From positions 20,771,752-20,835,751 of the forward strand of contig CM029367.1 in assembly GCA_017165825.1 (NCBI GenBank): DNA of 64,000 bases. Reading direction: 5' to 3'. The first letter of the stretch is position 1. Each line of letters starts with the position of its first letter. The DNA comes from Hepsetus odoe (Eukaryota > Chordata > Actinopteri > Characiformes > Hepsetidae). Under the pieces are notes generated by a model. The model searched no databases. It was given only the letters and a program-made list of their open reading frames with translations, and was not told the origin of the DNA. The translations under genes and the position numbers were made by a program. This document shows positions 13,635 to 25,046 of the stretch, piece by piece.

Positions 13635-14504
13635 TATGGCTGTAGCTTATATCTCATCTTGATTAAATTTATATATTAAACGTTAAATGCTGATCTTTCC
13701 TTTCGATAAACTAATTTGCTTCTTGTCTTTAAATTGATCCTAGTTACTATAAATGGGTTCTTTCTGTTTGGGGTTGCTTCATCTCTAAGATGAAATGTGT
13801 AATTTGGATAAACCTCATAAAACTTATTGTTACACTTTTATCACCAGCACTAACTACTTAAACATTTACATACAACCCTGATTATTGCACTTTTCACTAA
13901 AGAAAAATAGAAAAACAAAACACATTTCACTAGAGAGAGGGAGAGAGAAAGAGAGTGAGAAAGTGATTGAAATCCACCATAGTTTTGGCACATGGCTGGT
14001 CAGCAGGGTCAGTGGGGGGCAGCGTGGTGCATGTTCCCCACAATGGGGGAGTTCCGGTGGAACAGAGCCACAGCCATGCCACTTCAGCCATGTGCTGCTG
14101 GTTCCATATGGAGCCGTACAGTGTGTCCACTCACTCTCATGCCTGGCTGCCTGGTGTGAGTGAGCAGAAATAATACACTGGCACAGTGCTCAACATACAA
14201 GCAAGAGAAACACAAGCCAGTATTATGGGTCCTAAGCAGGATATAGAACAGGAAGAGAGAAACAAGAGGAAAGGTTTCTAAGTTCACACTGACAAACTGG
14301 TTGTTTCCAAAATTTTAATCCTTTTGAATAAGTGATGTTTTGTAATGACGTTTAGCATTATTCATTCATCAGGTACTATTACATATATGAAACCTTAATT
14401 ATCACTGTGTATTATCTCATAATTGCAGTTCATTATCTGATTATGAATTGATTGGTGAAGATCTATGTGACATTAAATAAAGAGTCAGAGCATCTTCAAA
14501 TGAA

Positions 14505-14771
14505 AGGTTTTATGGGTTGGTCTCAGTATGCAGTGTTTAGTGCTTACCTAGCACTAGGAAGGACAAATGGTGGAAGGACAAATGGTGAACCAACAATAGG
14601 TTTATGAGTGACAAAGGCTCACTGATGACCACAGAAAGTAAAAAAGTTGCGGTTGTCCTTTCACAATGTCCATAATACAAAGGGCGCATGAGCATCAGAA
14701 GTGGACCACAGAGCAACTGAAGAAGATGGCCTGGTCTGATGAACCATATTTTTCTTTACATTGTATGGATG

Positions 14772-14808
<37 letters not shown>

Positions 14809-15152
14809 CTCTAATATAGGATCCTGGATGCACTTTGGGAAGCAGGCAAGCCGGCATAGGCAGTAGTCTATTTCAGGAAGGTTAATATCTTAACATATTG
14901 CAAACATGTTCAAAAATGTTTTAATGAATCAATGATGAGAGGTTCAAGGTGTTTGAATATACATATAAGTTTCTTCATATGTAAATTCAAACAAGCATCT
15001 GTGGCTGGTCAAATTTGTCCAATGCATGGATGACCCAGCTCACAACCTACAGGATTTACTGCTAAGATCTTGGTGCCAGATATCACAGCACAGCTTCAGA
15101 GCTCGTATGGAGTCCATGAATTAATGGGTCGCATCTGTTTTAGTAAAAGGAG
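14505..15152 (+). mobile_element. Tc1/mariner transposon relic
   Basis: Broken transposase reads HEHQKWTTEQLKKMAWSDEP, the WSDE region of Tc1-like DDE transposases. Further downstream lie lettered remains of the C-terminal part (ttggtgccagatatcacagc, gagtccatg). A GT repeat at 14774-14806 and a deletion interrupt it. Inactive. Confidence 0.75.
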
Positions 15153-15392
15153 GGAGAATTGATGTTATGACTGATTGGTGTTTATCCTAGATATATCAAA
15201 AGTTAGCATGTACTTTGTCTTTTGCATATATGTTTATCTCAAGGGGTCATCAATGTTCTTGGTAGCAAAGCATCCCATGTAATTCTAAACATAGAGTATG
15301 CAAGTTTATGAATTATATCATTACTGATTGGGTAATCTTTTTTACTGAAGAGCATAAAAGTTACCACATTATCAGGCTGTTGCTCAGGATAT

Positions 15393-15570
15393 GGGTCAGC
15401 GGTGGCCTAGTGGTTAGGGCATTGGCCACATGATCAGAGGAACTGTCTCGTTCTTCCCTGCGATAGGCTGGCAACCTGTCCGGGGGTGTGTCCCCTGTCC
15501 TTTGCCCTGTGTGAGCTGGGTTGAACTCCAGCGCGACCCTGTTTTGGACAAGCAGCAGAAAATGACTGAC
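15393..15570 (+). repeat. tRNA-derived SINE, plus strand, with target-site duplication
   Basis: Head gtcagcggtggcctagtggt; body gtgtgtcccctgtcctttgc. Imperfect 12-base flanking repeats tgctcaggatat (15381-15392) and tgctcaggacat (15571-15582). Confidence 0.75.
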
Positions 15571-17287
15571 TGCTCAGGACATTGACCCTCATGACCTCAA
15601 ACCTTCAAAAATTATATGTCTCAGCCATGAGATTGACTAGTTAAAAACTAGTCTTTCGAACTATTTGTGTACATGTTTCTTCGTGTTCTGATGCTCGTGG
15701 AGGAATAGCAGTGTGTTTGTGTGAAGTCAGTCACTAGAGAATGTGTTTAATCCTTCTGCCAGTGCTTTCCGTGTTCTCAGTTTTTCTTTTTAGGCCCTGC
15801 TTACTGATCTCATGCAAGGCATTTTTAGGCACCATCTAAAGCTTTTCAACATGGAAAACAGCAAAATAAAAAGATGAAAAAGTAATGTATATTATGAACC
15901 CCTTGTTTGCAGAGATGAATCTGCTTGGTGTTGTAGAGAACAACGGATTAAGCTGCCTATGCTACAGAGAAATATTACATTTTTAAATTGCCCACAAGTG
16001 ATCCTGTGTGTTCTTGAGACTCTTTATATTTGATGAATTTTCATATTGGATTTCCAAATGACAAGGTTTACTCAGACAATTTGGTCTGCATGAAAATGTC
16101 TCTTTTTCTTTTCATAATGTTTCTGACTGTATTTGGGAGAAAATCAAATTTTCTCATAAAAAATGGGTTTAGCATGCGTTCCATGTCTAAACTGTGTAAT
16201 TTCAAATAGCATGTCTAAACAGGACTGCCTATTTTTGCCTATACTGACAAAATCATAAAGGAAGTCCTTTTTATTCATAATCTCAATGAAACTTTAACAG
16301 TGTGGAAAATGTAGAGCTGTTAAGTGTGTCTGCCTGCAGCAAGATTGTTCTGACCCAGTGGATTTGTTCATCTAGGAAGAACCTAGACTGGCGGTGCTTC
16401 AGACTTGTTGCATCTCCCTGGGTAGATGAAGTATTTACCCAAAAGGAGCACTCGGTTATATAGGTCAACTTCCTGCAAGCAGGGCAAGATTTCATATTTC
16501 TTTGGGCTTCCACTGGTAGTCCGGTATGGCTTGAAGTAAAGTGGAAGTCATTCAGTTGAAAGTGGCTTTGCGAACTGGGCTGCGGCTCTCTACATGTCTG
16601 GATGAGATATGTTAGGAAGGGCCAGTGTGTTAGAGTAATGGCTCCAGCATAACCTATCAAGCAGTGCAGTTTCATCATTATCATCTGGGTCTGACCATCA
16701 GTAGTAAATCATGTTGAATTTGTACTGAATCAACCTTGGAGATTCCTTCACCGGATTTAACCCCTGTCCCTGTTTTCTCCGGGGATGTCCTGTCTCAGAC
16801 ATGGTGGATTTATTTCTCGATTGAGAACAGAGGAGAGTGATATATGGGCCAGCAGGTAGGCCCAAACAAAGCTTTCTCTTCTAGGATCACTGTATATGGA
16901 GCATGGAATGGAGTTATGGCATCTGTTCCAACTCATGATAGGAATACTAGCTGGCAGCTGGTAAATCATGAATGTTTTCTTTTGTGAGAGGGACAAGTAG
17001 GCTAGGCACCTTCCCTGTGTCCACCATCACCGAGGAGACCAGCTGTCGTCGAGCGGGGGCGAGTTTGTCTCATCTAGCCTTCTCATCTTCCTTTTCTCTG
17101 GGACAACTATCCACGTTTTCCCACACTTTACCACACTAATTAGGCCTTCTGCATACCTTAATTACGCCAAGTTCTATGCTAATGCAACATTCCTGCATGA
17201 ATTGCTTGCTGTTTCTTGTAGACACTGTGCCTAATTTGCATTTCACAAAAGGTTTATTTTTATTCTTGGCTAAAAAGAAAAAAGGGT

Positions 17288-17288
<1 letters not shown>

Positions 17289-17335
<47 letters not shown>
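17289..17335. repeat. (GA)n microsatellite
   Basis: Unbroken GA dinucleotides. Confidence 0.95.
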
Positions 17336-17337
<2 letters not shown>

Positions 17338-19359
17338 TATTGAAGGAATGGAAAAGGAGGGGGTTGTGTCAGTGAAGTAAAACAGTTGTTCACTTTCGCA
17401 TAACCTTGTGTTTCATTTATGAAACTTAGTGTTTTATGTGCTGTCTTAATTGTGGTATGTCTGGCATCCTTTCCTGAATATCATTTCCAGTAGAGAGTAC
17501 AGAGTGCCATCATTTGTCCTTTTACAGTGCCAGACTTGATGCTTATCTCTTTCTTTTTCTTGCTCTGGTTTGTTGTCACTGGGAGGCATAAAAGCCTAGC
17601 ATCTATTTTGTGTAGATTTTGTTTAAATACTGTATAACTTAGCCAATAACTTTGAATGTCATCTAGCATACCTCAGATTGATTAACTGCAAAAATACTTG
17701 CAAAATGCAAAATGTTTCCTGGCTTAGATATATCTTCCAGACTTCTTTTTTCAAAAATGTTGACCAAAGGGCTGAAAGGTTCTTTGGTAAATTCAAAACT
17801 GTTTTGTTCGTATGGCTCAAAGAGCACCATTGTTTCTAAGATTGCAGTAAGTAGTTCTTTCTTCATTTGCATTGTACATAGTCATTGTAAGCCTGAAGTT
17901 GTACAGCAGCAGGTGAGCGTGGATGTTGATCTATGTCTATGCATCACATAGCAGCCAGCAAGTCACCTCAGTGTTTGGTACCCTTTTTGTAACCTTTGAC
18001 CTGCAGGAATTACTAGCAGGGAGCATTGTAGGGGAAGGAGGGCACAGGGGCTGTGTGACTGTGGTGGAGGGGTGGGGGCCTAAGATAAGAAGGGCTTCTC
18101 TCTCTCTCTCTCTCTCTTGCTCACACTGGGACAGTGCTGCATGGCTTGCCAAACATTCATCCCATCCTGTGGACCCTGCATTTTCTTATTGCAACTGTTT
18201 TTGTGTACCATACATTGAAATGCATTTATGGTATGAAAAAGGAGGCTGTGTTGAAGATAACCTCAACGTAAGTAAAGCTTGATGCTGATGAATGGTATTG
18301 TTCACAAAAAAATGATCATGTCTTCGGTATTTTTGGTATTGAGGGTTAAGTTTTGTTATGAATTTTATTTTTGATAAACATGATAAAGTGATTTTATGAC
18401 ACTTCAGATGGCTTCAGATGGCTTTCTTATTATAGAAAGGTTATTTATCTGTGTTATTGCTCTGACCCTGGTGTCTAACTTTTCACATCATCAGCTGGAA
18501 AGCAGGTCACCTGTTGAAATTTTGATGTGTGTGAGGACTATACCATAGGGCCCAATGTATAACTGTATGTTTATTAGTTCACGCAAATGGCCTTTTTTAA
18601 ATATTGTTATATAAATATTTCCTTTTTTATATTGTTATCTCTGATGTGAATACAATCGCTCACCTATGTTTCATGCTCATATGCTGAGTTTTGTGAAGAC
18701 TGCTAAAATGAGGAGATCTAGGATGCCAACTGATAAAATCATATCTGTCAAAATTGGTTGTGTGGTTAAGTGTGAGAGGCAGAAAATTAAAGAAAATTAA
18801 GAATGCATGGTCCTGTGTGGAGAAGACATGGAGTGCATGGCCTGATGGAAGAGAATCTCCTGTGGCCAACCTTGTGAAGAAAACGGTCCATTGGAGCCAG
18901 GATACTTTATTGATTTTTTCCACTGGAGATTTTTGTATCGGTCCTGTCCTCTGAATTCTCACATTTCTTTCAGAGTCAGCACCAAGCTGGCAGGTCATCA
19001 GCTCCATCAGCAGTAATGGAGCATTAGAAGCTTTGTATTTTAGTCAGTCTTAGAGCCTGTTCAAACTGCTTTGACCAAAACAGGTTTAACTCCGATGTTC
19101 TCCTGATGAAGCCCATAAGAACTCATTGTTTGTTTGTTTTTTTACATGTAATTAAATGATTTTCTGTTAAAATGTTGGTTTAACTTTTTGTGTGATGGAT
19201 GGCTGATATATTAAACAGGACTTGTACTGAGTATAGACATGAAGCAAATTATTCAGTCCAAGGCAAAGGTGTTGAAACTGTGGGGAATAAGCTGAGTTGA
19301 GTGAATAAATTTGATTAAAATGAACATTATTTAGATACAGATACAACACCTAAATGCTC

Positions 19360-19386
19360 TCTTCTCTTCTCTTCTCTTCTCTTCTC
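19360..19386 (+). repeat. (CTTCT)n pentanucleotide repeat at the zinc-finger exon acceptor
   Basis: Five or so tandem units run directly into the AG acceptor at 19387-19388, so the microsatellite is the pyrimidine tract of this exon. Confidence 0.9.
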
Positions 19387-19388
19387 AG

Positions 19389-19602
19389 TATGCACCAGCA
19401 GTTTGCCACCTACAAGGAGCAGGTGCGACGGGTAGCACAGGAGCCTCAACAGAGACAGCAGGGCCAACATAAGGATGATGCGCCCACCTGTGGCATCTGC
19501 CACAAGACCAAGTTTGCAGATGGCTGCGGCAACCTCTGTTCTTACTGCCAGACCAAGTTCTGCGCTCGCTGTGGAGGAAGGGTCTCTCTACGCTCCAACA
19601 AT
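19389..19602 (+). CDS. rims1: rims1 exon: Rab3-binding helix end and first half of zinc finger
   Basis: The exon reads MHQQFATYKEQVRRVAQEP and then HKDDAPTCGICHKTKFADGC, followed by NLCSYCQTKFCARCGGRVS. It supplies three of the four CxxC pairs (CGIC, CSYC, CARC) of the RIM FYVE-like zinc finger. In RIM proteins this finger and its flanking helix bind Rab3 and the Munc13 C2A domain. The acceptor AG is at 19387-19388, preceded by a CTTCT repeat; the donor is gtgagt at 19603. The first base completes a codon from an upstream exon and the exon ends in phase 0 at SLRSNN. Near-identity to the mammalian RIM1 finger, recalled from memory, makes the call secure. Confidence 0.96.
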
Positions 19603-20877
19603 GTGAGTAACACTGGCATAATACCCAAGGGTTCTTCAATAAGACAGACTTAACTGTCTTTTTTCTTGCCGTCAGTTTGCGCTCACTGTTAAATATTTAA
19701 ACCTCTATGTCTACCCTATTTGTTTTTGTCTGTTCCTCATATTGAACATCTGTCATAATTTGCTCCTTTAAATGTGCAACTTCTCTCAGCCGCTGATACC
19801 TGTTTATCAGTGTGTCCGACACATTGATGTGAGGACATTTAAGCACAGGAGACAGGAGGAGTGCAGACCAGGCGGAAAGGTTAATTAGGTATTAGGCAGA
19901 GGAGATGACTTCCCTGGTCAGCAGGGGGTCACTGCAAACCATCACTGGGAGGTCCAGGTAAGAGCATCCTCCCTACAGGGGCAGCGGTGCCACTCACAGA
20001 GTAGCTCCAGAAACAGTGACACCCACCCATTGTGTGATATTTACCTTCTCTCGCTCCCTCTTTCTATAAGGCTCCTGCACCTAGATCCACAGCGCCAATT
20101 AGTGCTCTGCTGTAATGAGTCCAGTCTCAGCTTTGAACTGAGGATTAGCTCACCAGTGGAGGAAAACTTGGGGTTATATATAATTAAATAAAAAAATAGA
20201 AAAAATCAGATATATAATTATAATATATACACACCCACACACACACACATGTTGTTTACCAGTGAAATGTTTTGGGAAGAGTTGTTCAGTTTGGTTTGGA
20301 AGACAGATGCTTTATTAAATTTGTCTAAAACACATCTCACACATTTGCCTCCTAAAAACAACCAGGTATAAACAGGGTTAAAACTGTGTCATCAGATAAG
20401 GAGAGTTAAAATGATAGTTGTAATAATTGAGGCAGTGAGACTGGGTTGGCACAGTAGAGTCAGATTGAAAGTGTGTTGCTGCCCTTGTGTATGGGTGATA
20501 TAAAGTCCAGAGAACACAATGTGATGTGGGACAAGAGGCTGTACCCTGCTTGTGAATGAGAGCAGCCTAAGGGTTAGCTTTACTGAAATGAGCATACAGT
20601 GCTTCTTTCAAGCCCTTGGCATGTGCTGTTAATGAGAGTGGCTGGTTTGATAATGGAGTCACTGGGTGCCTGAAGGTTAAACATAGAGAGCTACACCTAC
20701 TCAGTGTGATGGACTATATAGTAGGAAACAGTAGCTAAAAGCAATGAAATGCACTTAATAGCTCTATTGCTGTTGGTTGCTATGAACACTAGGCCTGCAG
20801 CTAGAAGACACAAACAGACACTTACAGATTCAAAATACAAGTCCAGAAAGATCATAGTGTTTTTCTCTTGCATCTGC

Positions 20878-20912
20878 ATGTGTGTGAGTGTGTGTGTATA
20901 TATGCGTGTGTT

Positions 20913-20963
<51 letters not shown>
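20878..20963. repeat. (GT)n(GA)n compound microsatellite
   Basis: Imperfect GT repeats pass into GA repeats; open frames on both strands here are repeat artefacts. Confidence 0.9.
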
Positions 20964-20965
<2 letters not shown>

Positions 20966-21533
20966 CAGAGAGGAAGAGAGAGAAAGTACAGATGTGCACT
21001 TGTGGATTGCCATGCTATTTGCATTTCAGTCTGTGTGCACATTCTTTGGTCTCCATCTCTGAGGATATGAAATGAGATTTACTAAGCAGAATCTAATAAT
21101 CTCATTTCCATCGACCCATGAACTGTCTTTTATTTCCACTGGGAATTATTCATTGCAGATTTCATTGTGAAATTCTCAGTTGCAAAACTGCACCTTCTTG
21201 CAGTGCCCTGTGGGTGGCAACCTACCTATAATTTGAAATATCAGTTCAACTTTGTTCCACATTTTCAACCTGCCATTCAGTTTTAAATACTGTTAACTAC
21301 TCAATTGTTTGTTTGTGGTGAAAACGCAATTGTTCTTGTTTTATGATTTGTTTCTTAGAACCATATGAATTGTCCGTTGCTGAAGTTGTTGACTGTGTAT
21401 TTGTCCGTTGGTGCACATTGTTCATGTTATTTATTTTTCTCTTATATCTCCTTTCCCTTTTTACCTCCTTTCCTGCCCCCATTCTCTTTTTCCCCTCTCT
21501 GTAAATGCTGCTTTTGCAATGCTGGAGAAGAAG

Positions 21534-21545
21534 GAGGACAAAGTG
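21534..21545 (+). CDS. rims1: rims1 microexon EDKV in the zinc finger
   Basis: The 12 bases encode Glu-Asp-Lys-Val and are followed by a gttaga donor. Joined between SLRSNN and VMWVCN they give NNEDKVVMWVCN, the form I recall for mammalian RIM1. A pyrimidine-rich stretch lies upstream near 21473-21500. Three AG acceptors (ending at 21527, 21530 and 21533) could give KKEDKV, KEDKV or EDKV, all in phase 0; I choose 12 bases by analogy with mammals. It is too short to prove without cDNA. Confidence 0.75.
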
Positions 21546-22052
21546 GTTAGAATTCTTTACTTTCTTTATTCTCATAACACTATACATCCGTATATGTTTG
21601 AATATACATATTCATTAGTTAGCTCTTTAACATTTTAGCATTTCACTAAGGATTGCATGTTGTAGGCTTAATTAGAGGTGGGTGAAATGTCAAAAAACTG
21701 AAAAAGCTAAATTGTAACAATGTGTTTCTTTTTATCTTTTAAGTTGGAACAACTTAGAAATGGCCAGTGCAGCCAAGTTTAGAATGATATTAAACTATGA
21801 GTACAATCATTCTCATTCAGCTGTACTTTATAATGGAAGATGCATTCACTCAGTGTTCTTAAGCACTAATGACGACCATGATATACTACTATATCTTGTG
21901 ACATAATGAATCATTTTAATGATAATATCACCACATGGCCACCTGTGTTTTGGTGTGTTCACAATGTCAAATAGTAACTTTTATTTTCACTTCACTTTCA
22001 CTCTGTGTTTACCTGTCTGTCTCCATCTTTATATCTGTCTCATTCTCTGTAG

Positions 22053-22073
22053 AGTCTCACACTGAAAGACAGG
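22053..22073 (+). CDS. rims1: Candidate rims1 microexon SLTLKDR (21 nt)
   Basis: A long pyrimidine tract ending ctcattctctgtag precedes 21 bases reading AGT CTC ACA CTG AAA GAC AGG, followed by gtaaggt. Both sites are strong, the length is a multiple of three, and phase 0 fits the neighbouring phase 0 junctions. Inclusion would add SLTLKDR to the loop between the third and fourth CxxC pairs of the zinc finger. I do not recall this peptide from mammalian RIM proteins, so its use is an inference from splice signals. Confidence 0.5.
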
Positions 22074-24910
22074 GTAAGGTACACTGAATTATCAATGCAT
22101 GGATGGCCGAAAATGCATGCAAGTTGCAATAAAGTCATTACTAGCTAGAGGTCAAAGACAAAGAGTTGCTCTGAGATGTTGCTTTAATCAGACTAGTTAT
22201 CCAAACTTAAGTTTAAAATACTTTATGCTGAGCAGCTGTGTTGCCCTGAGCTCTACTGCATTTTTGTCAAAGTAACTTTGCAGCAGTACATGGCCTGTTT
22301 CTGTTCAGCTTGGCCTTTTGCTTTTGTCTTGCAAGAATTCTTTGCCATTAGGTCTGGAATGTATGTGCACCATGCTCCCTCTTGGGGAAATGCATTAGTT
22401 AATCAGAACTCTGCCATGCACTTCAGTGCCATGGATAAAACCCTGTAAATACAATCTGGCCTTCATTGTCCTAGTGATTATCAGGCCTCTTGGTAATATT
22501 TTCTTTCCTCGGCAGGAAAGCATTTCTGTTTCTGTGTAACTGCTTTTGAAGTCCACTTCCTTTCCTTAAGGTGCACTTGCCTCCTTTCTTCTTTTTTTAT
22601 TTTTAAGGATCCATTTCATAAGTCTTCTGGGCTGTGCATTTTTCATGGCAGAATATTGATGGCATGGGGAAACACGGACGACGTGTTATTTCCTCCCAGT
22701 GAGCAACACCATGAAATGACTAGTATTGATTTCCTCCCTCTGCTTTGCATCTGGTTTGTGGACGTTTCATTGGCTGGGACTTTTTGGCTAGGAAATGTTT
22801 TATTTTCGTGTCTGTGTGCTTCCACAGTACATGACAGAAAAAGTGTGCAAGAGTGTCTTCATTCAGAGGATGCACATAATATGAGCTTGGGACGAGGAAC
22901 ATGTAGATGGGAGACAGTGCAGACTAGTGGTGATAGTGGGTACTGCAATAGTGGCCTTGGTTGGGCAGGTGAAGTCAGTTTTCTTTGTTAACTCAAATCC
23001 ACAGGGACATACTACAACACAATGAGATGCAAGAACACACTCATGCATGGCAGGCCGGGGAACCGTGGGAAGCATGCACCTGCTTTATTCATAGGTTTGA
23101 TCGATCACGATAATTCAGAGAAAATCCACTTGGAAAAGGATCCATTTGGACAAGGATCCGGGCTAAACTTATCATAGTATTGATCTGTAAATGCCTTGTC
23201 AAGTGCGAGATGAATGTCTCAGTGAGAAAACGGCGAGACTTGGGAGTTTTGTAACATCAACAGGGACTCATAATAAATTATTTACACTATTGATCTAGTA
23301 TTTAACAATTGAAATGCCCAGTATATGAGCAGAAAGTGAGTGAGTGTTTGTGAAGGCGGTCAGGGGGCTAGTATCTCCAGGCACTGATATACTGGCTCAT
23401 TAGAGCAAATGGACAGTAATCTCTTTTGTGACAGTCTTTCATCCTTATCCAGGATTTATAACATGCTGAGTTATGGGGCCAGCTCTGCCCACTGCCACCC
23501 CAATATGTCAAGCTGTCAGAGGTGGGGCACATGAACCCTTGTCTGCTCTTTTCCTCTGCTCCACACTGCTCCTGCCACTCCATTTATCTCACCTGTTTGG
23601 CGACGGCTGACACTGTCATCAGCGGACCAACTCCGCCTTGCCCTGTCTCAACACCCAATGGAAATGAAATGATATTAAACAGCTGTGGGAGGATCAGGGC
23701 TCACACTGATACATGACAAACTTACGGCCTTTACTGCAGAGCTCAAACAAGCTGAGAAGCCTAATACAACCAGCCATTGTATAACAAGCTGGAAAAAGTT
23801 TGAATACTTTTATTCAACTCAACTTTTATTCAATTCAAGTTTATTTAAATCCGTAAACATCAGGCCAGTTATTTAGTTATTAATGTCATTATTCAACCAC
23901 TATGGAACTAATAAATAATGTAGTTTGTGGGCCAACAAACAGGCTACTGAAGCTTAATATGCTGTACATTTCTGCCCTTGACAGGTTATTGGCGCTCATC
24001 CATTTTCATAGTGTGATGAAAAAGTGAGTGACTTTATTGTCAGTCTCTTCAACTGCTCATGACTTTGCTTCTACATTAGTCTTTAAAAACATTACAAATC
24101 AGTGCTATTTAAAAAGCACAGGGGAAAAACCCCTTTCTAGGGCTTAATAGGGCTTAAGTCACTGACTCAACTACTTACTCAGAGATATTAATGCCACTCA
24201 GTACAAACAGTTAAAAACAGCTACTTTTTGAATCATTTGTAAAGTTTACAGAACTCTTTCTGAATGGAAATCGAGTCTGCCCTGCCCCATGTAAGCTTCA
24301 ATTAGGATGGGGATCTTTATTATGGATGTAAGTAAAATTATTCTTATTAAGTCTTTAACTGTTTTATTACAGGAAACAGTTATTACAGAGTTTCTTCACT
24401 GAAAGTAAGCATCAGAATAATGCACTTAAAGGGAACCTTTCAAAGGTGGTACAGTGCATGTGAGCTATTGATAGTGTTAGTAGCCATTAGATTATGATGG
24501 GTTATTCCAACCATTTGTTATGATGACCTTCTGTCACTGTATGATGCTGGGGTGTACTATGTTGTTAATGTTAATCACTTATACAGCAGAAAAGGTTAAG
24601 GTTCAATTAAATTTTAGTAAAGCTTGTCCAACACACAGCTGCTGGGAAAGAATCAATTGGTAAGCAGAGCATGGACCTTCAGATGTTTAGTGTTGCTTTT
24701 AGACTTCATTTATTGCTCTATCCTCATTTCCACTTCCTGATGGACGCAGAAGTGTGATGACAGGTGGCATGTTGCCTAAAGATGTGACAGCAGTGCTGGA
24801 AAAACACGGTTGTTTGGACCTACTGCTCTCCTGTACTGGAGCCAGCAAATGTTGAGAGTTCTGTTCATAATATCCGATTTAAATGACACTCTCTTATCTC
24901 CTTGTTTCAG

Positions 24911-24925
24911 GGACGTAAACCTTGT
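24911..24925 (+). CDS. rims1: Candidate rims1 microexon GRKPC (15 nt)
   Basis: The sequence cttgtttcag at 24901-24910 is a consensus acceptor and gtaagtg at 24926 a consensus donor. The 15 bases between read Gly-Arg-Lys-Pro-Cys in phase 0, matching the phase of the flanking rims1 junctions. Inclusion would put a basic, cysteine-containing insert in the same zinc-finger loop as EDKV and SLTLKDR. A decayed tandem copy lies about 110 bases downstream. No family match is known to me. Confidence 0.45.
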
Positions 24926-25034
24926 GTAAGTGTATACACCAAGCTGTACTACTAAAGCTTGATGTGAGATTGATTTTTTATTCTCTGTTGTCCTGTAATG
25001 TAGTCATTCACTAGCTCCACATCTGCTTTAACAG

Positions 25035-25046
25035 ACACAACTGTGT
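25035..25046 (+). other. Possible decayed duplicate of the GRKPC microexon
   Basis: The 12 bases ACACAACTGTGT lie between ctttaacag and gtaattg and read TQLC in phase 0. Downstream sequence resembles that after 24925: both copies have a gta..tgtatacac motif and then cagattg or gagattg followed by a T run. This points to a local tandem duplication covering the microexon and its donor side. Whether this copy is ever spliced is unknown. Confidence 0.25.

Larger units (their letters stand above)
1..19388. other. Large intron 5' of the zinc-finger exon, no gene recognised
   Basis: No exon similar to the RIM1 N-terminus or to any other protein was recognised on either strand. Short open frames here are not family-like and are often driven by simple repeats. 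The region holds SINEs, a foldback element, a minisatellite, a Tc1-like relic and several microsatellites, annotated separately. It is called intron because the exon at 19389 begins inside a codon after a consensus AG acceptor, so an upstream rims1 exon must exist. Confidence 0.7.

Noticed and set aside
13350..13662. Three overlapping Cys/Leu/Pro-rich open frames
   Set aside because: Produced by the 21-base minisatellite, whose unit contains no stop.
16283..16684. 133-residue open frame on the minus strand
   Set aside because: No family resemblance, no splice or promoter context, and low-complexity composition; likely chance.
20749..21075. Open frames on both strands rich in Cys-Val or Thr-His
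   Set aside because: Translation of a (GT)n(GA)n microsatellite.
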